The position numbers were made by a program, and so were the translations under genes. A DNA stretch of 64,000 nt, from contig JAFVCV010000003.1 of NCBI GenBank assembly GCA_017478965.1, positions 24,275-88,274 of the forward strand, in the 5' to 3' direction. This document shows, piece after piece, positions 25,512 to 33,349 of this stretch. The notes beneath the pieces were generated by a model that did not search any database, was not told the DNA's origin, and saw nothing but the letters and a program-made list of their open reading frames with translations. The DNA is from Ruminococcus sp. GTDB taxonomy: Bacteria > Bacillota > Clostridia > Oscillospirales > Ruminococcaceae. Position 1 is the stretch's first letter. Every line of letters starts with the position of its first letter.

Positions 25512-26201
25512 ATGAGCTTACTGGAACTAAAAAACGTTTATAAGATATACGGCGACCTTCACGCCCTGGACGATGTGAGCCTGAAAGTGGAGAAGGGCGA
25601 GTGGGTGTCCATAATGGGACCGTCCGGCTCGGGAAAAAGCACCATGATGAACATTATCGGCTGCATGGATAAGCCCAGCAAGGGGGAGGTCCTCCTTGAC
25701 GGGGTCGATATCTCAAAGGAGTCAAAAAAGAACCTGACCAATATCCGCCGGGACAAGATAGGGCTTATCTTCCAGCAGTTTCACCTGGTCAATTATCTGA
25801 CTGCGGTGGAGAACGTGATGCTGGCACAGTACTACCACAGCATACCCGACGAGAAGGAGGCCCTGGAGGCTCTGGAGAGAGTGGGCCTGGGGGACAGGGC
25901 AAAGCACCTTCCCAGCCAGCTGTCCGGCGGCGAGCAGCAGAGGGTCTGTGTTGCCAGGGCGCTGATAAACTACCCTGAGGTGATCCTTGCAGACGAGCCG
26001 ACGGGCAATCTGGACGAGGCCAATGAGGAGATAGTTGTGGAACTTTTCCACAAGCTCCACAACGAGGGCACCACCCTTATCGTCGTCACCCACGACCCTG
26101 AGGTGGCTGAAGTGGCCCAGAGGACTCTGGTCCTGAGGAGCGGAAAACTCAGCAAGGAGATAGTGAACGAGAATTTCACCGGCAAGATACATTTTGACTG
26201 A
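25512..26201 (+). CDS. ABC transporter ATP-binding protein of iron-uptake locus
   Basis: 229 residues. Walker A GPSGSGKST at about residue 38, signature LSGGEQQRVCVARAL, Walker B VILADEPTGNLD and VTHDPEV are all present. AAAAAAGGAGAATGGACA precedes the ATG. It is a LolD/MacB-like ATPase and the partner of the two permeases just upstream. The gene order FTR1, P19, membrane protein, permease, permease, ATPase equals that of the Campylobacter P19 locus. Confidence 0.92.
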   Translation: MSLLELKNVYKIYGDLHALDDVSLKVEKGEWVSIMGPSGSGKSTMMNIIGCMDKPSKGEVLLDGVDISKESKKNLTNIRRDKIGLIFQQFHLVNYLTAVENVMLAQYYHSIPDEKEALEALERVGLGDRAKHLPSQLSGGEQQRVCVARALINYPEVILADEPTGNLDEANEEIVVELFHKLHNEGTTLIVVTHDPEVAEVAQRTLVLRSGKLSKEIVNENFTGKIHFD

Positions 26202-26216
26202 GCAGGAGGGATAAAG

Positions 26217-26651
26217 ATGAAAAAGGCGACAGCAGTTTTAGCGCTGGTCTTCGTGACGGCACTTTCTGCCTGCGGCAGCACCACCTATAAGGACGGCACC
26301 TACAAGGCCAAGAGCGCCGAGTATGTCAGCGACGACGGCACTGAGGACGGCAACGGCTACGGCGAGGTGGAGATCACCATTACCGACGGCAAGATTAGCG
26401 ATGTTAAATTCCTGACCTATGAGCTGGACGGTACTCTGAAAGACGAGGAATACGGCAAGGAGAACGGCGAGATAAAGAACAAGGATTTCTACACCAAGGC
26501 CCAGCGGGCAAGAGCCGCCTGCGAGAACTATGCGGAGCAGCTCAGGGCGAAGGGGAACATCGACGACGTTGACGGAGTCAGCGGAGCCACGGTGAACTAT
26601 AACGAATTCAAGGAGGCTGTTGCCGCTGCCCTGAAGCAGGCGGAGGAATGA
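26217..26651 (+). CDS. FMN-binding-domain lipoprotein
   Basis: 144 residues with a lipobox LSAC (Cys19). The FMN_bind domain shows YKDGTYKAKS, GEVEITITDGKISDVKF and, near residues 119-125, DGVSGAT, the motif whose Thr is joined to FMN by the flavin transferase ApbE. The mature protein should therefore be a flavinylated electron carrier on the outer face of the membrane. AGGAGGGATAAAG precedes the ATG. In known P19 loci this position is held by thioredoxin-like proteins, so a flavoprotein may do the redox work here. No ApbE is seen in the window. Confidence 0.88.
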   Translation: MKKATAVLALVFVTALSACGSTTYKDGTYKAKSAEYVSDDGTEDGNGYGEVEITITDGKISDVKFLTYELDGTLKDEEYGKENGEIKNKDFYTKAQRARAACENYAEQLRAKGNIDDVDGVSGATVNYNEFKEAVAAALKQAEE

Positions 26652-27169
26652 GGTCAGTCCTGCGGCACGGGGCCGTGACGGTCCTTGGGCTTTTTATCCT
26701 GATCGGACTGCCTTTTTTCAGCTCGGACTATTTTAAACGTTTAAGAAACGGCGAGGACGCAGTTTCAGGAGCAACGGTGGCCCTTGACAAGCCGTCGGGG
26801 GAGTATGTGGTCTTCATAAACCGGGACCTTCACACTGACAGCAAAAATCTCAGTATCTGGGAGGGATTTTTCGCAAGAGGTGAGGACGAAGGCATTTATA
26901 ACGTTTTCGAGGACCTGAGCTGCACTGTTGCCGACAGCGACCCATCGGGACTGGAGATGGCCAGGAGCTTTCAGTCCCTACTGCCCGAGAACCAGATGAA
27001 GGTCCGCACTGAGAACATCGTGCTTATGCTGTCGAAGGCAGAAAACGGCAGGTTCGACCTTATCATCATGTCCAGGGAGCTTGCAGAGGTCTATAAGGCG
27101 GACCGCATCGCAGAGCAGACAGGGGCATTGATGCTGACAGTTTCGCAGGAGCAGGAGGAGCAGAAATGA
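26648..27169 (+). CDS. Single-pass membrane protein with a flavinylation-like motif
   Basis: 173 residues, with the ATG overlapping the previous stop by 4 bases. One membrane helix lies at about 8-26 and is followed at once by DAVSGATV (residues 37-44), which matches the D-x-x-S/T-G-A-T flavinylation motif with Thr43 as the possible FMN-bearing residue. The rest (about 50-170) is an outer or soluble domain that I do not recognise; it has no clear FMN_bind fold. I infer a membrane-anchored flavin carrier between the lipoprotein and the fumarate-reductase-like complex. It could also be a degenerate member of the FMN_bind family. Confidence 0.6.
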   Translation: MRSVLRHGAVTVLGLFILIGLPFFSSDYFKRLRNGEDAVSGATVALDKPSGEYVVFINRDLHTDSKNLSIWEGFFARGEDEGIYNVFEDLSCTVADSDPSGLEMARSFQSLLPENQMKVRTENIVLMLSKAENGRFDLIIMSRELAEVYKADRIAEQTGALMLTVSQEQEEQK

Positions 27170-27714
27170 GAAGAGCCAACGCTTTTATAAGTATGCTTAT
27201 CATGGCACTTTTCCTGTTCCATGGGATAATGGGGGGCTTTCAGCTGGCCGGGGTCATTCCGGGCGGATCGGGGCTGATGAAGGTCATGGCCTGGATAATG
27301 ACCGTGCTCATCGCCGTCCATGGGATCATAGGCATAAAGCTGACCGCTGATACATTCAGGACGATAAAGAAGTCCGGCGCAGGATACTATAAGGAAAACA
27401 GGCTGTTCTGGCTCAGGCGTGCAAGCGGCTTTGCCATTATGGTCTTTATCCTTTTTCACATACTTATTTTTCTGGGAAAAAACGGCGATGCTTACAGGCT
27501 CAGTCTGTTTGCGGTCCCGCAGCTCATCTCGCAGATACTTCTGGTCATTTCAGTTGCCCTGCACGTCATCACTAACGTCAGGCCCATGCTGCTGAGTTTC
27601 GGTACAAAAAGCTGGAAAGACCTGGGACTTGACCTCTGCATGATACTGGCGGGGGCAATGCTTTTCACAGGTGTGTGCTTTATCGTCTATTATATCAGGT
27701 GGAAGGTCTTCTGA
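27166..27714 (+). CDS. Fumarate reductase/succinate dehydrogenase cytochrome b-like membrane subunit
   Basis: 182 residues, five membrane helices. His residues stand inside four helices (LFHGIMGG, AVHGIIG, LFHILIF, ALHVITN), which could bind two b-type haems. NVRPMLL at the end of helix four is also seen in such anchors. The start overlaps the previous stop by 4 bases, and the flavoprotein and iron-sulfur subunits follow. It would hold the complex on the inner face of the membrane and exchange electrons with quinol or, here, perhaps with the flavin carriers upstream. Confidence 0.75.
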   Translation: MRRANAFISMLIMALFLFHGIMGGFQLAGVIPGGSGLMKVMAWIMTVLIAVHGIIGIKLTADTFRTIKKSGAGYYKENRLFWLRRASGFAIMVFILFHILIFLGKNGDAYRLSLFAVPQLISQILLVISVALHVITNVRPMLLSFGTKSWKDLGLDLCMILAGAMLFTGVCFIVYYIRWKVF

Positions 27715-27727
27715 CGGGGTGATCTTA

Positions 27728-29293
27728 ATGGAAGAGATAAATATTCTTGGAGCCGGATTAGCCGGACTTTCGGCGGCGATCACTCTGGCTCAGGGCGGTC
27801 AGAAGTGCAGACTTATCTCAGCCCAAAGCTCGGAACGGGCCCAGAGCGTCATGGCCGAGGGCGGGATAAATGCGGCCCTTGATCTGATGGGCGAGGGTGA
27901 CAGTCCTGAGCTGCATTTTGAGGACACCATGAGGGGCGGGGCCTATCTGGCCGACGAGGAGGCAGTGAGAAGACTGACCTTTGGCGCACCGGATACTGTC
28001 AGGTGGTTAGCCGGCCTGGGGGTCCCTTTCAATATGAAGGACGGCAGGCTCGTCCAGCGCAGCTTCGGCGGGCAAAAGAAAAAGCGCACCGCCTACGCCA
28101 GGAGCAGCACCGGAAAAATGATAATGTCAGCGCTTATCGACGAGTGCAGAAAATATGAGTGCTCCGGGCTGGTAAAGCGCTTTGACCACCACGGATTTCT
28201 TGGGCTGAACGTCCGTGAGGACAGCTGTCTTGGACTGAGAGCCAGAGATATCTACAGCGGCGAAGTCATGGACTTCAGCGGACGGGTCATAATGTGCTGC
28301 GGAGGTCCGGCCGGGCTTTTCCCGGGTTTGACCACAGGGACGGCTGCCAACAGCGGTTATGCGGCCGCAAGGCTTTTTGAACAGGGCGTGGTATTCGGCA
28401 ATCTGGAGATGCTCCAGTATCACCCTACCACAGTTGCTATCCCCGACAAGCGCTGTCTTGTCACCGAGGCCGCCAGGGGCGAGGGCGGCAGACTGTTCAT
28501 AATGCGAAACGGCAAAAGATGGTATTTTATGGAAGAAAAATATCCTGAGCTAAAAAACCTCATGCCAAGGGACGTGGTGGCAAGGGAGATGTATTTCGTC
28601 CGTAAAGAGCCGGACAGTAGCGGAGAGGTGATGCTCGATATGACCGGTCTTGACGGACTGGTCTGGCGCAGCAGACTTCCGGACCTGAGGGCGGAGCTTA
28701 TCCACTACCTTGGCATAGACCCGGCAAAGGAACCGGTGCCGGTCAGGGAGGGTATACATTATTTCATGGGCGGGATATACACTGATATCGCTCATAGGAC
28801 CAGCCTGAGGGGACTTTATGCCGCAGGGGAATGTACCTGTCAGTACCACGGGGCAAACCGCCTCGGGGGAAATTCCATGCTGGGGGCAGTGTTCGGCGGA
28901 AGGACGGCGGCTGAGGATATCCTTTGCGACGGCGATCAGGCAGCTGACTTTAACGGCGAAAGGGACAGCGGGTCTGTGACGGAGAACGAGCCTTCGGACG
29001 CAGTGAAGCTTGAACTGGGCGAAATTTTGTACAGCGGCCTAGGCATAGTCCGCAGCGCCGAAGGCTTATGTAACGCACTTGACAGGCTTGACGAGCTGGA
29101 GGAGCGCCGTGGGACCTTCCCCAGGACAAGACTGGCAAGGGCCATGCTGCTGTCTGCCATGGAGAGGAAGGAGAGCCGGGGCGCCCATTACCGTGAGGAT
29201 CACCCAGAAAGGGACGAGAAACTCGGAAGACCCACTCTTAGCCGGTATAAAAACGGCGTCATAGAGGTAAGCATAGGGGAGGGCTTTGAATGA
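27728..29293 (+). CDS. Fumarate reductase/succinate dehydrogenase flavoprotein subunit
   Basis: 521 residues from the ATG at 27728. The dinucleotide fold LGAGLAGLSAA opens the protein. Active-site blocks match the FrdA/SdhA family: QYHPTTV, TEAARGEGGRLF, RDVVAREM, HYFMGGIYTD and GECTCQYHGANRLGGNS. The His that binds FAD covalently in FrdA (RSHT) is replaced by Gln (RAQS), so FAD is probably not covalently held. It reduces fumarate or oxidises succinate, or handles a related acid. The iron-sulfur subunit overlaps its end by 4 bases. Confidence 0.9.
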   Translation: MEEINILGAGLAGLSAAITLAQGGQKCRLISAQSSERAQSVMAEGGINAALDLMGEGDSPELHFEDTMRGGAYLADEEAVRRLTFGAPDTVRWLAGLGVPFNMKDGRLVQRSFGGQKKKRTAYARSSTGKMIMSALIDECRKYECSGLVKRFDHHGFLGLNVREDSCLGLRARDIYSGEVMDFSGRVIMCCGGPAGLFPGLTTGTAANSGYAAARLFEQGVVFGNLEMLQYHPTTVAIPDKRCLVTEAARGEGGRLFIMRNGKRWYFMEEKYPELKNLMPRDVVAREMYFVRKEPDSSGEVMLDMTGLDGLVWRSRLPDLRAELIHYLGIDPAKEPVPVREGIHYFMGGIYTDIAHRTSLRGLYAAGECTCQYHGANRLGGNSMLGAVFGGRTAAEDILCDGDQAADFNGERDSGSVTENEPSDAVKLELGEILYSGLGIVRSAEGLCNALDRLDELEERRGTFPRTRLARAMLLSAMERKESRGAHYREDHPERDEKLGRPTLSRYKNGVIEVSIGEGFE

Positions 29294-30021
29294 AGACTGA
29301 GCTTAGGATACTAAGGCGCAGGAGCCGTGAGGAGGAGCCATTCTGGCAGAGCTTTATCTATGAGGCTGAGGACGCAAATGCGGCGGTGTCAACAGCGCTG
29401 AATGCCCTGAATTCCCGGGAGGAGCTGACTGACACTGAGGGGCGCAGAGCAGACCCGATCAGGTGGGAATGCAGCTGTCTGCAAAAAAAATGCGGGGCCT
29501 GCGCTATGGTAATAAACGGCAGGCCGGCCCTTGCCTGCGACAGCAAGCTGAGCGGTCTGGGCCCGGTGGTCACTCTGGGACCGCTGCGCAAATTCCCGGT
29601 CATAGCGGACCTTATAACGGACCGCAGCGCAATGAGGGAGGTCCTCAGGGAGATGAAGATATTTCTGAGGGCACAGACAGAAGTCAGCGAGTCCATGACT
29701 GACATTGCATATGAAGCCTCGGGCTGCCTGCAATGCGGCTGCTGTCTGGAGATCTGTCCGAATTTTTGTACCGGAGGAAAGTTCGGAGGCATGGCGGCAG
29801 CACTGCCGGCCGGCCGGCTCATAGAGGAAATGGACGGGGAGGGCAGAGAGGAGCTTTTGAAGGAGTACCGCAAAAGGGTCTATGAGGGCTGCGGTAAGTC
29901 ACTTGCCTGCCGGGACATCTGTCCGGCGGGGCTTGACGTGGAAAAGCTCATGGTCAATTCAAATGCCGCCGCCGTATGGAAGGCCCTGGATTTTCTGAGG
30001 AAAAAGCGCCATGAAGTCTGA
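29290..30021 (+). CDS. Fumarate reductase/succinate dehydrogenase iron-sulfur subunit
   Basis: 243 residues. The [2Fe-2S] ligands lie in CLQKKCGAC and a later Cys in RPALAC (about residues 57-80). The second cluster region has CLQCGCCLEICP near 150 and CGKSLACRDICP near 205, giving sites for [4Fe-4S] and [3Fe-4S] clusters. It passes electrons between the flavoprotein and the membrane subunit. Its 3' end overlaps the next gene by 11 bases, so the operon goes on. Confidence 0.92.
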   Translation: MKTELRILRRRSREEEPFWQSFIYEAEDANAAVSTALNALNSREELTDTEGRRADPIRWECSCLQKKCGACAMVINGRPALACDSKLSGLGPVVTLGPLRKFPVIADLITDRSAMREVLREMKIFLRAQTEVSESMTDIAYEASGCLQCGCCLEICPNFCTGGKFGGMAAALPAGRLIEEMDGEGREELLKEYRKRVYEGCGKSLACRDICPAGLDVEKLMVNSNAAAVWKALDFLRKKRHEV

Positions 30022-30937
30022 AAGGGCCGTGATCGTTCTGTTCAGTGCGGCCGTCCTGCTCACATCGGCGGCGGGACTTTATGCTGCGGCAGTCAGGGAG
30101 GGGCCTGCTCCACGCTATCAGGTCCGGCAGGATCTGAGTATACATTTCAATAACGCAGATGCGGTGATCGACCGGGTCAGAGAATGTCTCAAAGCACGGC
30201 AGGAGCTGATAAGGATAACCTACACCTCCCACAGCAGCAACCTTGAGGACCTTGACGAGCTGGTCAGAGAGCTGATGGAGTTTGCCTGCTGCGAGACCGG
30301 GGCTGCCGATGAAGGAGACTATCTGCGCTGTCAGATAGGCGGTTATGATGCCGGCTTCACTCAGGAGGAGAGGGACGGACTTTTCACCTATGAGTTAAAC
30401 ATCAGGCCCATCTATTTCACTGACGCTGAGCAGGAGGAAGAGGTCAGCAGGGCGGTGGAAAAGGTCATAGCCAGCCTTGGCCTGCCTGAAGGGGCCGGGG
30501 AGGAAGAGAAGATAAGAGCGGTCTACGACTGCGTTTGTTCCAATGTGTCCTACGACTGGGTACACCGCCGAAGCGAAAACTACCGACTGAGGTCGGCGGC
30601 ATACGGTGCGCTCATCTACGGCAGGGCCACCTGTCTGGGATATGCGGTGACGGTGTACAGGCTCCTGCGGGAGCTTGGAGTAGGCTGCCGGGTAGTTACG
30701 GGGGACGCCGTTGACGCTGAGACCGGGGAGCGTGAATATCACGCCTGGGTAATTATCAGGCTTGATGGGAAGTGGTATAACGCCGACCCTACCTGGGACA
30801 GCCGCAGCGGGACCCACAGCTTTTTTCTGAAAAGTGATGAGGACTTCGGGGACCATATCCGAAAAACAGGCTCTCCGGCCGGCTACGGTGCAGAAGACTA
30901 TCCGATGGCCACGGAAAGTTACGGGAAAGGAAAGTAA
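30011..30937 (+). CDS. Membrane-anchored transglutaminase-like protein
   Basis: 308 residues. A signal or anchor helix covers 5-27. The transglutaminase-like core has the Cys in GRATCLGYA, the His in EYHAWVII and the Asp in NADPTWD, in the right order at about residues 208, 242 and 258. Relatives act as peptidases or cross-link proteins outside the cell. It overlaps the iron-sulfur subunit and lies 3 bases before the DUF4418 gene, so it is co-transcribed. Its link with the redox genes is unknown. Confidence 0.85.
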   Translation: MKSERAVIVLFSAAVLLTSAAGLYAAAVREGPAPRYQVRQDLSIHFNNADAVIDRVRECLKARQELIRITYTSHSSNLEDLDELVRELMEFACCETGAADEGDYLRCQIGGYDAGFTQEERDGLFTYELNIRPIYFTDAEQEEEVSRAVEKVIASLGLPEGAGEEEKIRAVYDCVCSNVSYDWVHRRSENYRLRSAAYGALIYGRATCLGYAVTVYRLLRELGVGCRVVTGDAVDAETGEREYHAWVIIRLDGKWYNADPTWDSRSGTHSFFLKSDEDFGDHIRKTGSPAGYGAEDYPMATESYGKGK

Positions 30938-30940
30938 AAA

Positions 30941-31360
30941 ATGAATGATAAGAAAAATGTGAAAGAAACTGTTCTTGCCGCTGCTATCCTGATATGCAGC
31001 ATATGCCTGTGCGCTGGGGCAAAGCTCGTATTCCACGCCTGCGGTCCTAAGGAGGACGGCAGTTATATGGCCTGCCACTGGGCAGAGCAGGCAATTTTCG
31101 GCATAGGCTGCGCTATGACTGCGATATCGGTGTTTCTGATCGCAGTAAGGAACAGGGGCATGAAAAGGGGTCTGGCCCTTTCGCTGCTTCCCTGCGGGGC
31201 GGTCTGTGCGCTGATACCCAATATACTTATAAAGCTCTGCATGATGACTGAGATGCGCTGCCATACCGTCATGCGTCCGGCGGCCGTTATCTTCGGCCTT
31301 ATCACCGCAGTGCTGGGGACGGTTTATGCGGTGATCTGCAAGGAGGAGAAGAAGGACTGA
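30941..31360 (+). CDS. DUF4418-type small membrane protein
   Basis: 139 residues with four membrane helices. Conserved polar spots are HACGPKEDGSYMACHWAE after helix one and MRCHTVMRPA before helix four, with paired Cys and His facing one side. That pattern fits my memory of the DUF4418 family, which often neighbours FtsX-type ABC pumps. The function is unknown. Cys and His could bind metal or haem. Its stop shares a base with the next permease start. Confidence 0.7.
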   Translation: MNDKKNVKETVLAAAILICSICLCAGAKLVFHACGPKEDGSYMACHWAEQAIFGIGCAMTAISVFLIAVRNRGMKRGLALSLLPCGAVCALIPNILIKLCMMTEMRCHTVMRPAAVIFGLITAVLGTVYAVICKEEKKD

Positions 31361-32556
31361 TGAAAAGTCTGGCGGTAAAAAATCTGAAGGGCAGGTCTGT
31401 CAGAACGGCTGTCCTAATGACCCTGGCGGCGCTGCTGTCCTTTACGGTCCTGGGGGGAACGCTCGTAGTCCGCAGCCTGGATAAGGGCTTAGTATCCCTT
31501 AAAGCCAGACTTGGAGCAGATGTTATGGTGGTCCCCAAGGAGGCCACTATGAAAAAGAAATTCGAGGACATGATCCTTCAGGGGACCACCGGGTATTTCT
31601 ATATGGATATGAGCAGGGCCGAAGAGGTCATGGAACGTGAGGGCGTAGGCCAGGTCTCGCCGCAGTTCTTCTTAGCGTCCACAAGCTCCAGTTGCTGCTC
31701 CATACCTGTGCAGCTGATAGGCTTTGAACCTGAAACAGACTTCACCGTGTCACCATGGATAAAGCGCACATATGGCGGCCAGCTGGGCTTTTGCGACATC
31801 GTTGCCGGCAGCGACCTGAACGTCTTCGTAGGCGATAAGCTGAGCTTTTACGGAGTGGAGTGTACAGTGGCGGCCAAGCTTGAAAAGACAGGCACCAGCT
31901 ACGACACCACTGTCTTTGCCAGCGGCGAAACCGTCAAGGAGCTTATCCGGTCCTCCCTGGAAAAGGGAATGAACGATTTTGCGGACATCGACCCGGAGCG
32001 GTCCGTGTCCTGCCTGATGATAAATGCCGCCGACGGCACCTCCCCGGAGGAGCTGGTGAATGATATCAATATCCATGTCAAGAAAGTCAAGGCCTATAAG
32101 ACCGGCGACATGATAAAGGGCATCTCAGACAGCCTGGGAGGAGTCTCCAGAATGATAGGGCTGCTCATAGCGGCAGTCTGGGTCTTAGGGATAGTGATAC
32201 TGTCCCTGGCATTTACCATGAGCGTCAACGAGCGCAGGAAGGAATTCGCCGTCCTGAGGGTCATCGGGGCCTCACGTGGGAGCCTTGCGGGACTGGTCCT
32301 GAAAGAGGCGCTGCTGACCTGCACTCTGGGGAGCCTCGCAGGGGCCGCCCTGGGTCTGCTGGTGCTGCTGCCGTTCAATGGCTTTATAGAGGAGACTCTG
32401 GCTCTGCCGTTTTTGCTGCCGGGGGTGGGGAGCATAGCTGGCTTTACCGCAGGGGCAGTTATACTGTCGGTGCTTTCCGGAGCTGCCGCCGCTGCCATAA
32501 GCGCCCTCAGGGTCAGCCGTATCGACACAGGACTGATACTCAGGGGGGATAATTGA
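31360..32556 (+). CDS. ABC transporter permease, FtsX/MacB type
   Basis: 398 residues. N-terminal helix at about 17-40, an outer domain starting GADVMVVPKEATMKKKFE, and a C-terminal core of three helices with ERRKEFAVLRVIGASRGSLA. The outer-domain opening resembles that of the permeases at 22997 and 24308, so it is a third member of the same family in one operon. It pairs with the ATPase at 32556. Confidence 0.88.
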   Translation: MKSLAVKNLKGRSVRTAVLMTLAALLSFTVLGGTLVVRSLDKGLVSLKARLGADVMVVPKEATMKKKFEDMILQGTTGYFYMDMSRAEEVMEREGVGQVSPQFFLASTSSSCCSIPVQLIGFEPETDFTVSPWIKRTYGGQLGFCDIVAGSDLNVFVGDKLSFYGVECTVAAKLEKTGTSYDTTVFASGETVKELIRSSLEKGMNDFADIDPERSVSCLMINAADGTSPEELVNDINIHVKKVKAYKTGDMIKGISDSLGGVSRMIGLLIAAVWVLGIVILSLAFTMSVNERRKEFAVLRVIGASRGSLAGLVLKEALLTCTLGSLAGAALGLLVLLPFNGFIEETLALPFLLPGVGSIAGFTAGAVILSVLSGAAAAAISALRVSRIDTGLILRGDN

Positions 32557-33233
32557 TGGAACTGAGAGCGGAAAAAATATACCGGGATTTTATCAGAGAG
32601 AGCCGCAGCACCAACCGTTTCACCGCTGTCAAGGAGACTTCTATGCTCCTTGCGCCCGGAAAGCTGACAGTGCTGATGGGCCGCTCCGGCAGCGGCAAGA
32701 CCACACTGCTTAATATGCTGTCCGGACTTCTTTGTCCCACCGGAGGCAGTATCACCGCCGACGGACAGGACCTTTATGCCATGAGCGACAAGGAGCTGTC
32801 AAGGTTCAGAAACCTCCATATGGGCGTTATTCCTCAGGGACAGACCGCTGTACACAGCCTTGACGTCAGGGAGAATATACTTCTTCCATTTACATTTTAC
32901 GGCGATGTGCCGGACGAAAAGCAGGCTCAGGAGCTTATGGAAAGGCTGGATATCGCCCACCTCGCAGCCGCTATGCCCTCGGAGCTGTCAGGCGGGGAGC
33001 TGAGACGAATGGCCATAGCCCGAGCTCTTGTGCGAAGGCCGGAGCTGATTTTTGCAGACGAGCCTACAGGGGACTTAGACGATGAGAACACCGCAGAGGT
33101 GTTCAGGGTCCTGAAAGAATACGCCGCTGAGGGTGGTTCAGTGCTGACTGTCACCCACGAGAACGACGCTAAGTCATATGCCGACGTACTGCTGACGATG
33201 AGCGCAGGAACAGTCAGCCAGGAAATTGTATAA
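32556..33233 (+). CDS. ABC transporter ATP-binding protein, MacB/LolD type
   Basis: 225 residues. Walker A GRSGSGKTT, signature LSGGELRRMAIARAL, Walker B LIFADEPTGDLD and VTHENDA are present. The ATG at 32556 shares one base with the permease stop, and GGGGGGA lies before it. It is the last gene of the long operon that starts at 19239; a strong terminator follows. Confidence 0.92.
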   Translation: MELRAEKIYRDFIRESRSTNRFTAVKETSMLLAPGKLTVLMGRSGSGKTTLLNMLSGLLCPTGGSITADGQDLYAMSDKELSRFRNLHMGVIPQGQTAVHSLDVRENILLPFTFYGDVPDEKQAQELMERLDIAHLAAAMPSELSGGELRRMAIARALVRRPELIFADEPTGDLDDENTAEVFRVLKEYAAEGGSVLTVTHENDAKSYADVLLTMSAGTVSQEIV

Positions 33234-33239
33234 GCAAGA

Positions 33240-33264
33240 GCGGACCGTGCGGTCCGCTTTTTTT
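33240..33264 (+). terminator. Terminator of the iron/redox/ABC gene run
   Basis: GCGGACC-GTGC-GGTCCGC followed by seven T's just after the last ATPase gene. Confidence 0.9.
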
Positions 33265-33275
33265 GCGCCGGGGAC

Positions 33276-33304
33276 TTGAAAGAGCGGGCAGGATAGGTTA
33301 TAAT
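33276..33304 (+). promoter_or_regulatory. Promoter of papain-like gene
   Basis: TTGAAA, 17 bases, TATAAT, 45 bases before the ATG at 33350. Confidence 0.7.
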
Positions 33305-33349
33305 AAAGGGGAGGCCTCAGGCCAGGATAAGAAACTAAGGAGCGTTCTT

